A stretch of DNA of 64,000 nucleotides from Ptiloglossa arizonensis (lineage: Eukaryota > Arthropoda > Insecta > Hymenoptera > Colletidae), in assembly GCF_051014685.1 (NCBI RefSeq), contig NW_027478887.1, positions 62,001-126,000 on the forward strand, in the 5' to 3' direction. Positions 1-11,087 of the stretch are shown one piece after another (the first letter of the stretch is position 1; each line of letters begins with the position of its first letter). Position numbers and translations under genes: made by a program. The notes beneath the pieces were generated by a model. The model was not told where the DNA came from. It saw nothing but the letters and a program-made list of their open reading frames with translations, and did no database searches.

Positions 1-874
1 TAATTAGAACGGCCCAGGGGAAAAGTGCGCATACCGTTGTAATCGGGCGAGTTTCTAATTTCAAATGCAACAGAAATTTTGCGGAGTGGTCAATGCGTTC
101 GCGAGATATGGCAGTTTGGAGGTAAGAAACGCTTGAGAAACTCGAAATTTTCGCAGTTCTGATGCTCGACACGAATAACTAGAACGGCCTAGGGGAATGT
201 GCCCATACCGTTGTAATTTGGCGAGTTTCTACTTTCAGATGCAACAGAAATTTTGAGGATTGATCAATCTGTTCGCGAGATATGGCAGTTTGGATGTAAG
301 AAACGCTTGAGAAACTCAAAATTTTCGCAGTTCTGATGCTCGAAACGAATAACTGGAACGGCCTAGGGGAAAACTACACATACCGTTGTAATCGGGCGAG
401 TTTCTACTTTCAGATGCAACACAAATTTTGCGGATTGGTCATTCCGTTCGCGAGATATGGCAGTTTGGAGGTAAGAAACGCTTCAGAAACTCAAAATTTT
501 CGCAGTTCTGATGCTCGAAACGAATAACTAGAACGGCCTAGGGGAAAAGTGCGCATACCGTTGTAATCGAGCGAGTTTCTACTTTCAGAAGCAACAGAAA
601 TTTTGCGGATTGGTCAATCCGTTCGCGAGATATGGCAGCTTGGATGTAAGAAACGCTTGAGAAATTAAAAATTTTCGCAGTTCTGATGCTCGAAACGAAT
701 AACTAGAACGGCCTAGGGGAAAACTACACACACCGTTGTAATCGGGCGAGTTTCTACTTGCAGATGCAACAGAAATTTTGCGGATTGGTCAATCCGTTCG
801 CGAGATATAGCAGTTTGGAGGTAAGACACGCTTGAGAAACTCAAAATTTTCGCAGTTCTGATGCTCGAAACGAA

Positions 875-1049
875 TAACTAGAACGGCCTAGGGGAAAACT
901 ACACCTACCGTTGTAATCGGGCGGGTTTCTACTTTCAGATGCAACAGAAATTTTGCGGATTGGTCAATCCGTTCGCGAGATATGGCAGTTTGGAGGTAAG
1001 AAACGCTTGAGAAACTCAAAATTTTCGCAGTTCTGATGCTCGAAACGAA
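875..1049 (+). repeat. Representative 175-bp monomer (near consensus)
   Basis: This copy differs from my hand-built consensus only at monomer position 50 (base 924, G for A). Landmarks in monomer coordinates: GGCCTAGGGG at 11-20; a CENP-B-box-like 17-mer at 32-48; TTTCTACTTTCAG at 52-64; AAATTT palindrome at 74-79; near-palindrome CGGATTG-GT-CAATCCG at 82-97; TTCGCGAGA at 98-106, holding the 6-bp palindrome TCGCGA and the start of a second CENP-B-box-like 17-mer (97-113); GGAGGTAAG at 118-126; inverted repeat TTGAG-AAA-CTCAA at 133-145; and AAAATTTT at 144-151. The consensus has 77 G+C of 175 and 12 CpG. Because 175 is one more than a multiple of 3, any reading frame shifts at each monomer boundary, which argues against a coding repeat read straight through. 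Confidence 0.95.
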
Positions 1050-4000
1050 TAACTAGAACGGCCTAGGGGAAAACTGCACCTACCGTTGTAATCGGGCGAG
1101 ATTCTACTTTCAAATACAACAGAAATTTTGCGGAATGGTCAATCCGTTCGCGAGATATGGCAGTTTGGAGGTAAGAAACGCTTGAGAAACTCAAAATTTT
1201 CGCAGTTCTGATGCTCGAAACGAATAACTAGAACGGCCCAGGGGAAAAGTGCGCATACCGTTGTAATCGGGCGAGTTTCTACTTTCAAATGCAACAGAAA
1301 TTTTGCGGATTGGTCAATCGGTTGGCGAGATATGGCAGTTTGGAGGTAAGAAACGCTTGAGAAACTCAAAATTTTCGCAGTTCTGATGCTCGAAATGAAT
1401 AACTGGAACGGCCTAGAGGAAGACTACACATACCGTTGTAATCGGGCGAGTTTCTACTTTCAAATACGACAGAAATTTTGCGGAATGGTCAATCCGTTCG
1501 CGAGATATGGCAGTTTGGAGGTAAGAAACGCTTGAGAAACTCAAAATTTTCGCAGTTCTGATGCTCGAAACGAATAACTAGAACGGCCTAGGGGAAAACT
1601 GCACCTACCGTTGTAATCGGGCGAGATTCTACTTTCAAATACAACAGAAATTTTGCGGAATGGTCAATCCGTTCGCGAGATATGGCAGTTTGGAGGTAAG
1701 AAACGCTTGAGAAACTCAAAATTTTCGCAGTTCTGATGCTCGAAACGAATAACTAGAACGGCCCAGGGGAAAAGTGCGCATACCGCTGTAATCGGGCGAG
1801 TTTCTACTTTCAAATGCAACAGAAATTTTGCGGATTGGTCAATCCGTTCGCGAGATATGGCAGTTTGGATGTAAGAAACGCATGAGAAACTCAAAATTTT
1901 CGCAGTTCTGATGCTCGAAACGAATAACTAGAACGGCCTAGGGGAAAAGTGCGCATACCGCTGTAATCGGGCGAGTTTCTACTTTCAAATGCAACAGAAA
2001 TTTTGCGGATTGGTCAATCCGTTCGCGAGATATGGCAGTTTGGATGTAAGAAAAGCTTGAGAAACTCAAAATTTTCGCAGTTCTGATGCTCGAAACGAAT
2101 GACTAGAACGGCCTAGGGGAGAAGTACGCATACCGTTGTAATCGGGCGAGTTTCTACTTTCAGATGCAACAGAAATTATGCGGATTGGTCAATCCGTTCG
2201 CGAGATATGGCAGTTTGGATGTAAGAAACGCATGAGAAACTCAAAATTTTCGCAGTTCTGATGCTCGAAACGAATAACTAGAACTGCCTAGGGGAAAAGT
2301 ACGCATACCGTTGTAATCGGGCGAGTTTCTACTTTCAGATGCAACAGAAAGTTTGCGGATTGGTCAATCCGTTCGCGAGATATGGCAGTTTGGAGGTAAG
2401 AAACGCTTGAGAAACTCAAAATTTTCGCAGTTCTGATGCTCGAAACGAGTAACTAGAACGGCCTAGGGGAAAAGTGCGCATACCGCTGTAATCGGGCGAG
2501 TTTCTACTTTCAAATGCAACAGAAATTTTGCGGATTGGTCAATCCGTTCGCGAGATATGGCAGTTTGGATGTAAGAAACGCATGAGAAACTCAAAATTTT
2601 CGCAGTTCTGATGCTCGAAACGAATAACTAGAACGGCCTAGGGGAAAAGTGCGCATACCGTTGTAATCGGGCGAGTTTCTAATTTCAAATGCAACAGAAA
2701 TTTTGCGGATTGGTCAATGCGTTCGCGAGATATGGCAGTTTGGACGTAAGAAACGCTTGAGAAACTCAAAATTTTCGCAGTTCTGATGCTCGACACGAAT
2801 AACTAGAACGGCCTAGGGGAATGTGCCCATACCGTTGTAATTTGGCGAGTTTCTACTTTCAGATGCAACAGAAATTTTGAGGATTGATCAATCTGTTCGC
2901 GAGATATGGCAGTTTGGATGTAAGAAACGCTTGAGAAACTCAAAATTTTCGCAGTTCTGATGCTCGAAACGAATAACTAGAACGGACTAGGGAAAAAGTG
3001 CGCATACCGTTGTAATCGGGCGAGTTTCTACTTTCAGATGCAACAGAAATTTTGCGGATTGATCAATCCCTTCGCGAGATATGGCAGTTTGGAAATAAGA
3101 AACGCTTGAGAAACTCAAAATTTTCGCAGATCTGATGCACGAAACGAATAACTAGAACGGCCCAGGGGAAAAGTGCGCATACCGCTGTAATCGGGAGAGT
3201 TTCTACTTTCAAATGCAACAGAAATTTTGCGGATTGGTCAATGCGTTCGCGAGATATGGCAGTTTGGAGGTAAGAAACGCTTGAGAAACCCAAAATTTTC
3301 GCAGTTCTGATGTTCGAAACGAATAACTAGAACGGCCTAGGCGAAAAGTGCGCATACCGTTGTAATCGGGCGAGTTTCTACTTTCAGATGCAACAGAAAT
3401 TTTGCGGATTGATCAATCCGTTCGCGAGATATGGCAGTTTGGAGGTAAGAAACGCTTGAGAAACTCAAAATTTTCGCAGTTCTGATGCTCGAAACGAGTA
3501 ACTAGAACGGCCTAGGGGAAAAGTACGCATACCGTTGTAATCGGGCGAGTTTCTACTTTCAGATGCAACAGAAATTTTGCGGATCGGTCAATCCGTTCGC
3601 GAGATATGGCAGTTCGGATGTAAGAAACGCTTTAGAAACTCAAAATTTTCGCAGTTCTGATGCACGAAACGAATAACTAGAACGGCCCAGGGGAAAAGGG
3701 CCCATACCGTTGTAATTTGGCGAGTTTCTACTTTCAGATGCAACAGAAATTTTGAGGATCGGTCAATCCGTTCGCGAGATATGGCAGTTTGGAAATAAGA
3801 TACGCTTGAGAAACTCAAAATTTTCGCAGTTCTGATGCTCGAAACGAGTAACTAGAACTGCCTAGGGGAAAAGTACGCATACCGTTGTAATCGGGCGAGT
3901 TTCTACTTTCAGATGCAACAGAAAGTTTGCGGATTGGTCAATCAGTTCGCGAGATATGGCAGTTTGGAGGTAAGAAACGCTTGAGAAACTCAAAATTTTT

Positions 4001-4629
4001 GCAGTTCTGATGCTCGAAACGAGTAACTAGAACGGCCTAGGGGAAAAGTACGCATACCGTTGTAATCGGGCGAGTTTCTACTTTCAGATGCAACAGAAAT
4101 TTTGCGGATCGGTCAATCCGTTCGCGAGATATGGCAGTTTGGATGTAAGAAACGCTTGAGAAGCTCAAAATTTTCGCAGTTCTGATGCTCGAAACGAATA
4201 ACTGGAACGGCCTAGGGGAAAACTACACATACCGTTGTAATCGGGCGAGTTTCTACTTTCAGATGCAACACAAATTTTGCGGATTGGTCATTCCGTTCGC
4301 GAGATATGGCAGTTTGGAGGTAAGAAACGCTTCAGAAACTCAAAATTTTCGCAGTTCTGATGCTCGAAACGAATAACTAGAACGGCCTAGGGGAAAAGTG
4401 CGCATACCGTTGTAATCGTGCGAGTTTCTACTTTCAGAAGCAACAGAAATTTTGCGGATTGGTCAATCCGTTCGCGAGATATGGCAGTTTGGAGGTAAGA
4501 AACGCTTGAGAAACTCAAAATTTTCGCAGTTCTGATGCTCGAAACGAATAACTAGAACGGCCTAGGGGAAAACTGCACCTACCGTTGTAATCGGGCGAGT
4601 TTCTACTTTCAGATGCAAGAGAAATTTTG

Positions 4630-4645
4630 CGGATTGATCAATCCG
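4630..4645. other. Perfect 16-bp palindrome in the monomer (positions 82-97)
   Basis: CGGATTGATCAATCCG is its own reverse complement. Most monomers carry CGGATTG-GT-CAATCCG, two 7-bp arms around a GT; in GATCA copies the centre is also symmetric. It could be a dimeric-protein site or simply a sequence constraint; no protein is implied by the sequence. Confidence 0.5.
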
Positions 4646-5397
4646 TTCGCGAGATATGGCAGTTTGGAGATAAGAAACGCTTGAGAAACTCAAAATTTTC
4701 GCAGTTCTGTTGCTCGAAACAAATGACTAGAACGGCCTGGGGGAGAAGTACGCATACCGTTGTAATCGGGCGAGTTTCTACTTTCAGATGCAACAGAAGT
4801 CATGCGGATTGGTCCATCCGTTCGCGAGATATGGCCGTTTGGATGTAAGAAACGCTTGAGAAACTCAAAATTTTCGCAGTTTTATGCTCGAAACGAATAA
4901 CTAGAACGGCCCAGGGGAAAAGTGCGCATACCGTTGTAATCGGGCGAGTTTCTACTTTCAAATACAACAGAAATTTTGCGGAATGGTCAATCCGTTCGCG
5001 AGATATGGCAGTTTGGAGGTAAGAAACGCTTGAGAAACTCAAAATTTTCGCAGTTCTGATGCTCGAAACGAATAACTAGAACGGCCCAGGGGAAAAGTGC
5101 GCATACCGTTGTAATCGGGCGAGTTTCTACTTTCAAATGCAACAGAAATTTTGCGGATTGGTCAATCGGTTGGCGAGATATGGCAGATTGGAGGTAAGAA
5201 ACGCTTGAGAAACTCAAAATTTTCGCAGTTCTGATGCTCGAAATGAATAACTGGAACGGCCTAGGGGAAGACTACACATACCGTTGTAATCGGGCGAGTT
5301 CCTACTTTCAAATACAACAGAAATTTTGCGGAATGGTCAATCCGTTCGCGAGATATGGCAGTTTGGAGGTAAGAAACGCTTGAGAAACTCAAAATTT

Positions 5398-6482
5398 TCG
5401 CAGTTCTGATGCTCGAAACGAATAACTAGAACGGCCTAGGGGAAAAGTGCGCATACCGCTGTAATCGGGCGAGTTTCTACTTTCAAATGCAACAGAAATT
5501 TTGCGGATTGGTCAATCCGTTCGCGAGATATGGCAGTTTGGATGTAAGAAACGCATGAGAAACTCAAAATTTTCGCAGTTCTGATGCTCGAAACGAATAA
5601 CTAGAACGGCCTAGGGGAAAAGTGCGCATACCGCTGTAATCGGGCGAGTTTCTACTTTCAGATGCAACAGAAATTTTGCGGATTGATCGATTCGTTCGCG
5701 AGATATGGCAGTTTGGAGATAAGAAACGCTTTAGAAACTCAAAATTTTCGCAGTTTTATGCTCGAAACGAATAACTAGAACGGCCCAGGGGAAAAGTGCG
5801 CATACCGTTGTAATCGGGCGAGTTTCTATTGTCAAATACAACAGAAATTTTGCGGAATGGTCAATCCGTTCGCGAGATATGGCAGTTTGGAGGTAAGAAA
5901 CGCTTGAGAAACTCAAAATTTTCGCAGTTCTGATGCTCGAAACGAATAACTAGAACGGCCTAGGGGAATGTGCCCATACCGTTGTAATTTGGCGAGTTTC
6001 TACTTTCAGATGCAACAGAAATTTTGAGGATTGATCAATCCGTTCGCGAGATATGGCAGTTTGGAGATAAGAAACGCTTGAGAAACTCAAAATTTTCGCA
6101 GTTTTATGCTCGAAACGAATAACTAGAACGGCCCAGGGGAAAAGTGCGCATACCGTTGTAATCGGCCGAGTTTCTACTTTCAAATACAACAGAAATTTTG
6201 CGGAATGGTCAATCCGTTCGCGAGATATGGCAGTTTGGAGGTAAGAAACGCTTGAGAAACTCAAAATTTTCGCAGTTCTGATGCTCGAAACGAATAACTA
6301 GAACGGCCCAGGGGAAAAGTGCGCATACCGTTGTAATCGGGCGAGTTTCTACTTTCAAATGCAACAGAAATTTTGCGGATTGGTCAATCGGTTGGCGAGA
6401 TATGGCAGATTGGATGTAAGAAACGCTTGAGAAACTCAAAATTTTCGCAGTTTTATGCTCGAAACGAATAACTAGAACGGCC
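5398..6482 (+). repeat. ~6-monomer block, copy 1 (second copy 8,193-9,277)
   Basis: This 1,085-bp block matches 8,193-9,277 at a constant offset of 2,795 bp (16 monomers less five single-base deletions). I noticed only two differences: 5,666 A against 8,461 T, and 6,167 C against 8,962 G. The block carries both 174-bp monomer types. Its first part recurs again from about 9,414. The ends are sharp: the left flank differs at 5,397/8,192 and the right flank at 6,483/9,278. Confidence 0.9.
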
Positions 6483-6878
6483 CAGGGGAAAAGTGCGCAT
6501 ACCGTTGTAATCGGGCGAGTTTCTACTTTCAAATACAACAGAAATTTTGCGGAATGGTCAATCCGTTCGCGAGATATGGCAGTTTGGAGGTAAGAAACGC
6601 TTGAGAAACTCAAAATTTTCGCAGTTCTGATGCACGAAACGAATAACTAGAACGGCCCAGGGGAAAAGTGCGCATACCGTTGTAATCGGGCGAGTTTCTA
6701 CTTTCAAATGCAACAGAAATTTTGCGGATTGGTCAATCGGTTGGCGAGATATGGCAGATTGGAGGTAAGAAACGCTTGAGAAACTCAAAATTTTCGCAGT
6801 TCTGATGCTCGAAATGAATAACTGGAACGGCCTAGGGGAAGACTACACATACCGTTGTAATCGGGCGAGTTTCTACTT

Positions 6879-7770
6879 TCAAATACAACAGAAATTTTGC
6901 GGAATGGTCAATCCGTTCGCGAGATATGGCAGTTTGGAGGTAAGAAACGCTTGAGAAACTCAAAATTTTCGCAGTTCTGATGCTCGAAACGAATAACTAG
7001 AACGGCCTAGGGGAATGTGCCCATACCGTTGTAATTTGGCGAGTTTCTACTTTCAGATGCAACAGAAATTTTGAGGATTGATCAATCCGTTCGCGAGATA
7101 TGGCAGTTTGGAGATAAGAAACGCTTGAGAAACTCAAAATTTTCGCAGTTCTGATGCTCAAAACGAATAACTAGAACGGCCTAGGGGAAAAGTGCGCATA
7201 CCGTTGTAATCGGGCGAGTTTCTACTTTCAAATGCAACAGAAATTTTGCGGATTGGTCAATCCGTTCGCGAGATATGGCAGTTTGGATGTGAGAAACGCT
7301 TGAGAAACTCAAAATTATCGCAGTTCTGATGCTCGAAACGAATAACCAGAACGGCCTAGGGGAAAAGTACGCATGCCGATGTAATCGGGCGAGTTTCTAC
7401 TTTTAGATGCAACAGAAATTTTGCGGATTGGTCGATCCGTTCGCGAGATATGGCCGTTTGGATGTAAGAAACGCTTGAGAAACTCAAAATTATCACAGTT
7501 CTGATGCTCGAAACGAATGACTAGAACGGCCTAGGGCAGAAGTACGCATACCGTTGTAATCGGGCGAGTTTCTACTTTCAGATGCAACAGAAATTATGCG
7601 GATTGGTCAATCCGTTCGCGAAATATGGCAGTTTGGAGGTAAGAAACGCTTGAGAAACTCAAGATTATCGCAGTTCTAATGCTCGAAACGAATAACTAGA
7701 ACGGCCTAGGGGAAAAGTGCGCATACCGTTGTAATCGGGCGAGTTTCTACTTTCAAATGCAACAGAAATT
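6879..7770 (+). repeat. ~5-monomer block, copy 1 (second copy 10,196-11,087)
   Basis: This 892-bp block is shared with 10,196-11,087 at an offset of 3,317 bp. Diagnostic variants in both copies are GGGGAATGTGCCC, ATGCTCAAAACG, GTGAGAAACG, AATAACCAGAAC and ATGCCGATGTAATC. I noticed one substitution (GGGCAGAAG at about 7,533 against GGGGAGAAG at about 10,850). Confidence 0.87.
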
Positions 7771-8192
7771 TTGTGGATTGGTCAATCCGTTCGCAAGATA
7801 TGGCCGTTTGGATGTAAGAAAGGCTTGAGAAACTCAAAATTTTCGCAGTTCTGATGCTCGAAACGAATAACTGGAACGGCCTAGGGGAAAACTACACATA
7901 CCGTTGTAATCGGGCGAGTTTCTACTTTCAGGTGCAACAGAAATTTTGCGGATTGGTCGATCCGTTCGCGAGATATGGCCGTTTGGATGTAAGAAACGCT
8001 CGAGAAACTCAAAATTTTCGCAGTTCTGATGCTCGAAACGAATAACTAAAACCGCCTAGCGGAAAAGTGCGCATACCGTTGTGATCGGGCGAGTTTCTAC
8101 TTTCAGAAGCAACAGACATTTTGCGGATTGGTCAATCCGTTCGCGAGATGTGGCAGTTTGGATGTATGAAACGCTTGAGAAACTCAAAATTA

Positions 8193-9277
8193 TCGCAGTT
8201 CTGATGCTCGAAACGAATAACTAGAACGGCCTAGGGGAAAAGTGCGCATACCGCTGTAATCGGGCGAGTTTCTACTTTCAAATGCAACAGAAATTTTGCG
8301 GATTGGTCAATCCGTTCGCGAGATATGGCAGTTTGGATGTAAGAAACGCATGAGAAACTCAAAATTTTCGCAGTTCTGATGCTCGAAACGAATAACTAGA
8401 ACGGCCTAGGGGAAAAGTGCGCATACCGCTGTAATCGGGCGAGTTTCTACTTTCAGATGCTACAGAAATTTTGCGGATTGATCGATTCGTTCGCGAGATA
8501 TGGCAGTTTGGAGATAAGAAACGCTTTAGAAACTCAAAATTTTCGCAGTTTTATGCTCGAAACGAATAACTAGAACGGCCCAGGGGAAAAGTGCGCATAC
8601 CGTTGTAATCGGGCGAGTTTCTATTGTCAAATACAACAGAAATTTTGCGGAATGGTCAATCCGTTCGCGAGATATGGCAGTTTGGAGGTAAGAAACGCTT
8701 GAGAAACTCAAAATTTTCGCAGTTCTGATGCTCGAAACGAATAACTAGAACGGCCTAGGGGAATGTGCCCATACCGTTGTAATTTGGCGAGTTTCTACTT
8801 TCAGATGCAACAGAAATTTTGAGGATTGATCAATCCGTTCGCGAGATATGGCAGTTTGGAGATAAGAAACGCTTGAGAAACTCAAAATTTTCGCAGTTTT
8901 ATGCTCGAAACGAATAACTAGAACGGCCCAGGGGAAAAGTGCGCATACCGTTGTAATCGGGCGAGTTTCTACTTTCAAATACAACAGAAATTTTGCGGAA
9001 TGGTCAATCCGTTCGCGAGATATGGCAGTTTGGAGGTAAGAAACGCTTGAGAAACTCAAAATTTTCGCAGTTCTGATGCTCGAAACGAATAACTAGAACG
9101 GCCCAGGGGAAAAGTGCGCATACCGTTGTAATCGGGCGAGTTTCTACTTTCAAATGCAACAGAAATTTTGCGGATTGGTCAATCGGTTGGCGAGATATGG
9201 CAGATTGGATGTAAGAAACGCTTGAGAAACTCAAAATTTTCGCAGTTTTATGCTCGAAACGAATAACTAGAACGGCC
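8193..9277 (+). repeat. ~6-monomer block, copy 2 (of 5,398-6,482)
   Basis: Second copy of the block at 5,398, offset 2,795 bp, with two substitutions noticed over 1,085 bp. The shared single-base deletions inside both copies show duplication of an already mutated segment rather than repeated independent deletion. Confidence 0.9.
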
Positions 9278-10195
9278 TAGGGGAAGACTACACATACCGT
9301 TGTAATCGGGCGAGTTTCTACTTTCAAATACAACAGAAATTTTGCGGAATGGTCAATCCGTTCGCGAGATATGGCAGTTTGGAGGTAAGAAACGCTTGAG
9401 AAACTCAAAATTTTCGCAGTTCTGATGCTCGAAACGAATAACTAGAACGGCCTAGGGGAAAAGTGCGCATACCGCTGTAATCGGGCGAGTTTCTACTTTC
9501 AAATGCAACAGAAATTTTGCGGATTGGTCAATCCGTTCGCGAGATATGGCAGTTTGGATGTAAGAAACGCATGAGAAACTCAAAATTTTCGCAGTTCTGA
9601 TGCTCGAAACGAATAACTAGAACGGCCTAGGGGAAAAGTGCGCATACCGCTGTAATCGGGCGAGTTTCTACTTTCAGATGCAACAGAAATTTTGCGGATT
9701 GATCGATTCGTTCGCGAGATATGGCAGTTTGGAGATAAGAAACGCTTTAGAAACTCAAAATTTTCGCAGTTTTATGCTCGAAACGAATAACTAGAACGGC
9801 CCAGGGGAAAAGTGAGCATACCGTTGTAATCGGGCGAGTTTCTATTGTCAAATACAACAGAAATTTTGCGGAATGGTCAATCCGTTCGCGAGATATGGCA
9901 GTTTGGAGGTAAGAAACGCTTGAGAAACTCAAAATTTTCGCAGTTCTGATGCTCGAAACGAATAACTAGAACGGCCTAGGGGAATGTGCCCATACCGTTG
10001 TAATTTGGCGAGTTTCTACTTTCAGATGCAACAGAAATTTTGCGGATTGATCGATTCGTTCGCGAGATATGGCAGTTTGGAGATAAGAAACGCTTTAGAA
10101 ACTCAAAATTTTCGCAGTTTTATGCTCGAAACGAATAACTAGAACGGCCCAGGGGAAAAGTGCGCATACCGTTGTAATCGGGCGAGTTTCTATTG

Positions 10196-11087
10196 TCAAA
10201 TACAACAGAAATTTTGCGGAATGGTCAATCCGTTCGCGAGATATGGCAGTTTGGAGGTAAGAAACGCTTGAGAAACTCAAAATTTTCGCAGTTCTGATGC
10301 TCGAAACGAATAACTAGAACGGCCTAGGGGAATGTGCCCATACCGTTGTAATTTGGCGAGTTTCTACTTTCAGATGCAACAGAAATTTTGAGGATTGATC
10401 AATCCGTTCGCGAGATATGGCAGTTTGGAGATAAGAAACGCTTGAGAAACTCAAAATTTTCGCAGTTCTGATGCTCAAAACGAATAACTAGAACGGCCTA
10501 GGGGAAAAGTGCGCATACCGTTGTAATCGGGCGAGTTTCTACTTTCAAATGCAACAGAAATTTTGCGGATTGGTCAATCCGTTCGCGAGATATGGCAGTT
10601 TGGATGTGAGAAACGCTTGAGAAACTCAAAATTATCGCAGTTCTGATGCTCGAAACGAATAACCAGAACGGCCTAGGGGAAAAGTACGCATGCCGATGTA
10701 ATCGGGCGAGTTTCTACTTTTAGATGCAACAGAAATTTTGCGGATTGGTCGATCCGTTCGCGAGATATGGCCGTTTGGATGTAAGAAACGCTTGAGAAAC
10801 TCAAAATTATCACAGTTCTGATGCTCGAAACGAATGACTAGAACGGCCTAGGGGAGAAGTACGCATACCGTTGTAATCGGGCGAGTTTCTACTTTCAGAT
10901 GCAACAGAAATTATGCGGATTGGTCAATCCGTTCGCGAAATATGGCAGTTTGGAGGTAAGAAACGCTTGAGAAACTCAAGATTATCGCAGTTCTAATGCT
11001 CGAAACGAATAACTAGAACGGCCTAGGGGAAAAGTGCGCATACCGTTGTAATCGGGCGAGTTTCTACTTTCAAATGCAACAGAAATT
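10196..11087 (+). repeat. ~5-monomer block, copy 2 (of 6,879-7,770)
   Basis: Second copy of the block at 6,879. It lies next to the end of the 5,398/8,193-type material, so blocks from two places have been joined here, as expected from repeated unequal exchange. Part of the same block (ATGCTCAAAACG through ATGCCGATG) appears again from about 11,521. Confidence 0.87.

Noticed and set aside
122..155. Very short intron-like interval from GTAAG (122) to TTTTCGCAG (ending 155) within one monomer
   Set aside because: It would be only about 34 nt, shorter than most eukaryotic introns, and the acceptor has a weak pyrimidine tract. The 118-nt interval to the next TTTCTACTTTCAG is the better candidate.
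336..527. Recurrent 63-codon plus-strand and 76-codon minus-strand frames
   Set aside because: They recur wherever a monomer variant removes one stop codon; they span one monomer and a little more and have no independent conservation. Not annotated as genes.
3312..3320. RNA polymerase III box B-like GTTCGAAAC, with an A-box-like TGGCAGTTTGG 55 bp upstream in the monomer
   Set aside because: Most monomers read GCTCGAAAC, one base off the box B core. The A-box-like word misses two positions, the spacing is longer than in tRNA genes, and there is no cloverleaf or clear T-run terminator. Not enough to call a tRNA-derived or SINE-like unit.
6209..6613. Open frame of 134 codons on the minus strand, and similar 104-, 117- and 126-codon frames elsewhere
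   Set aside because: They consist only of translated satellite. They are long where 174-bp monomers (58 codons exactly) keep the frame through a boundary, or where stop codons happen to be mutated. Nothing suggests a gene: no start context, no domain, and the same words repeat with each monomer.
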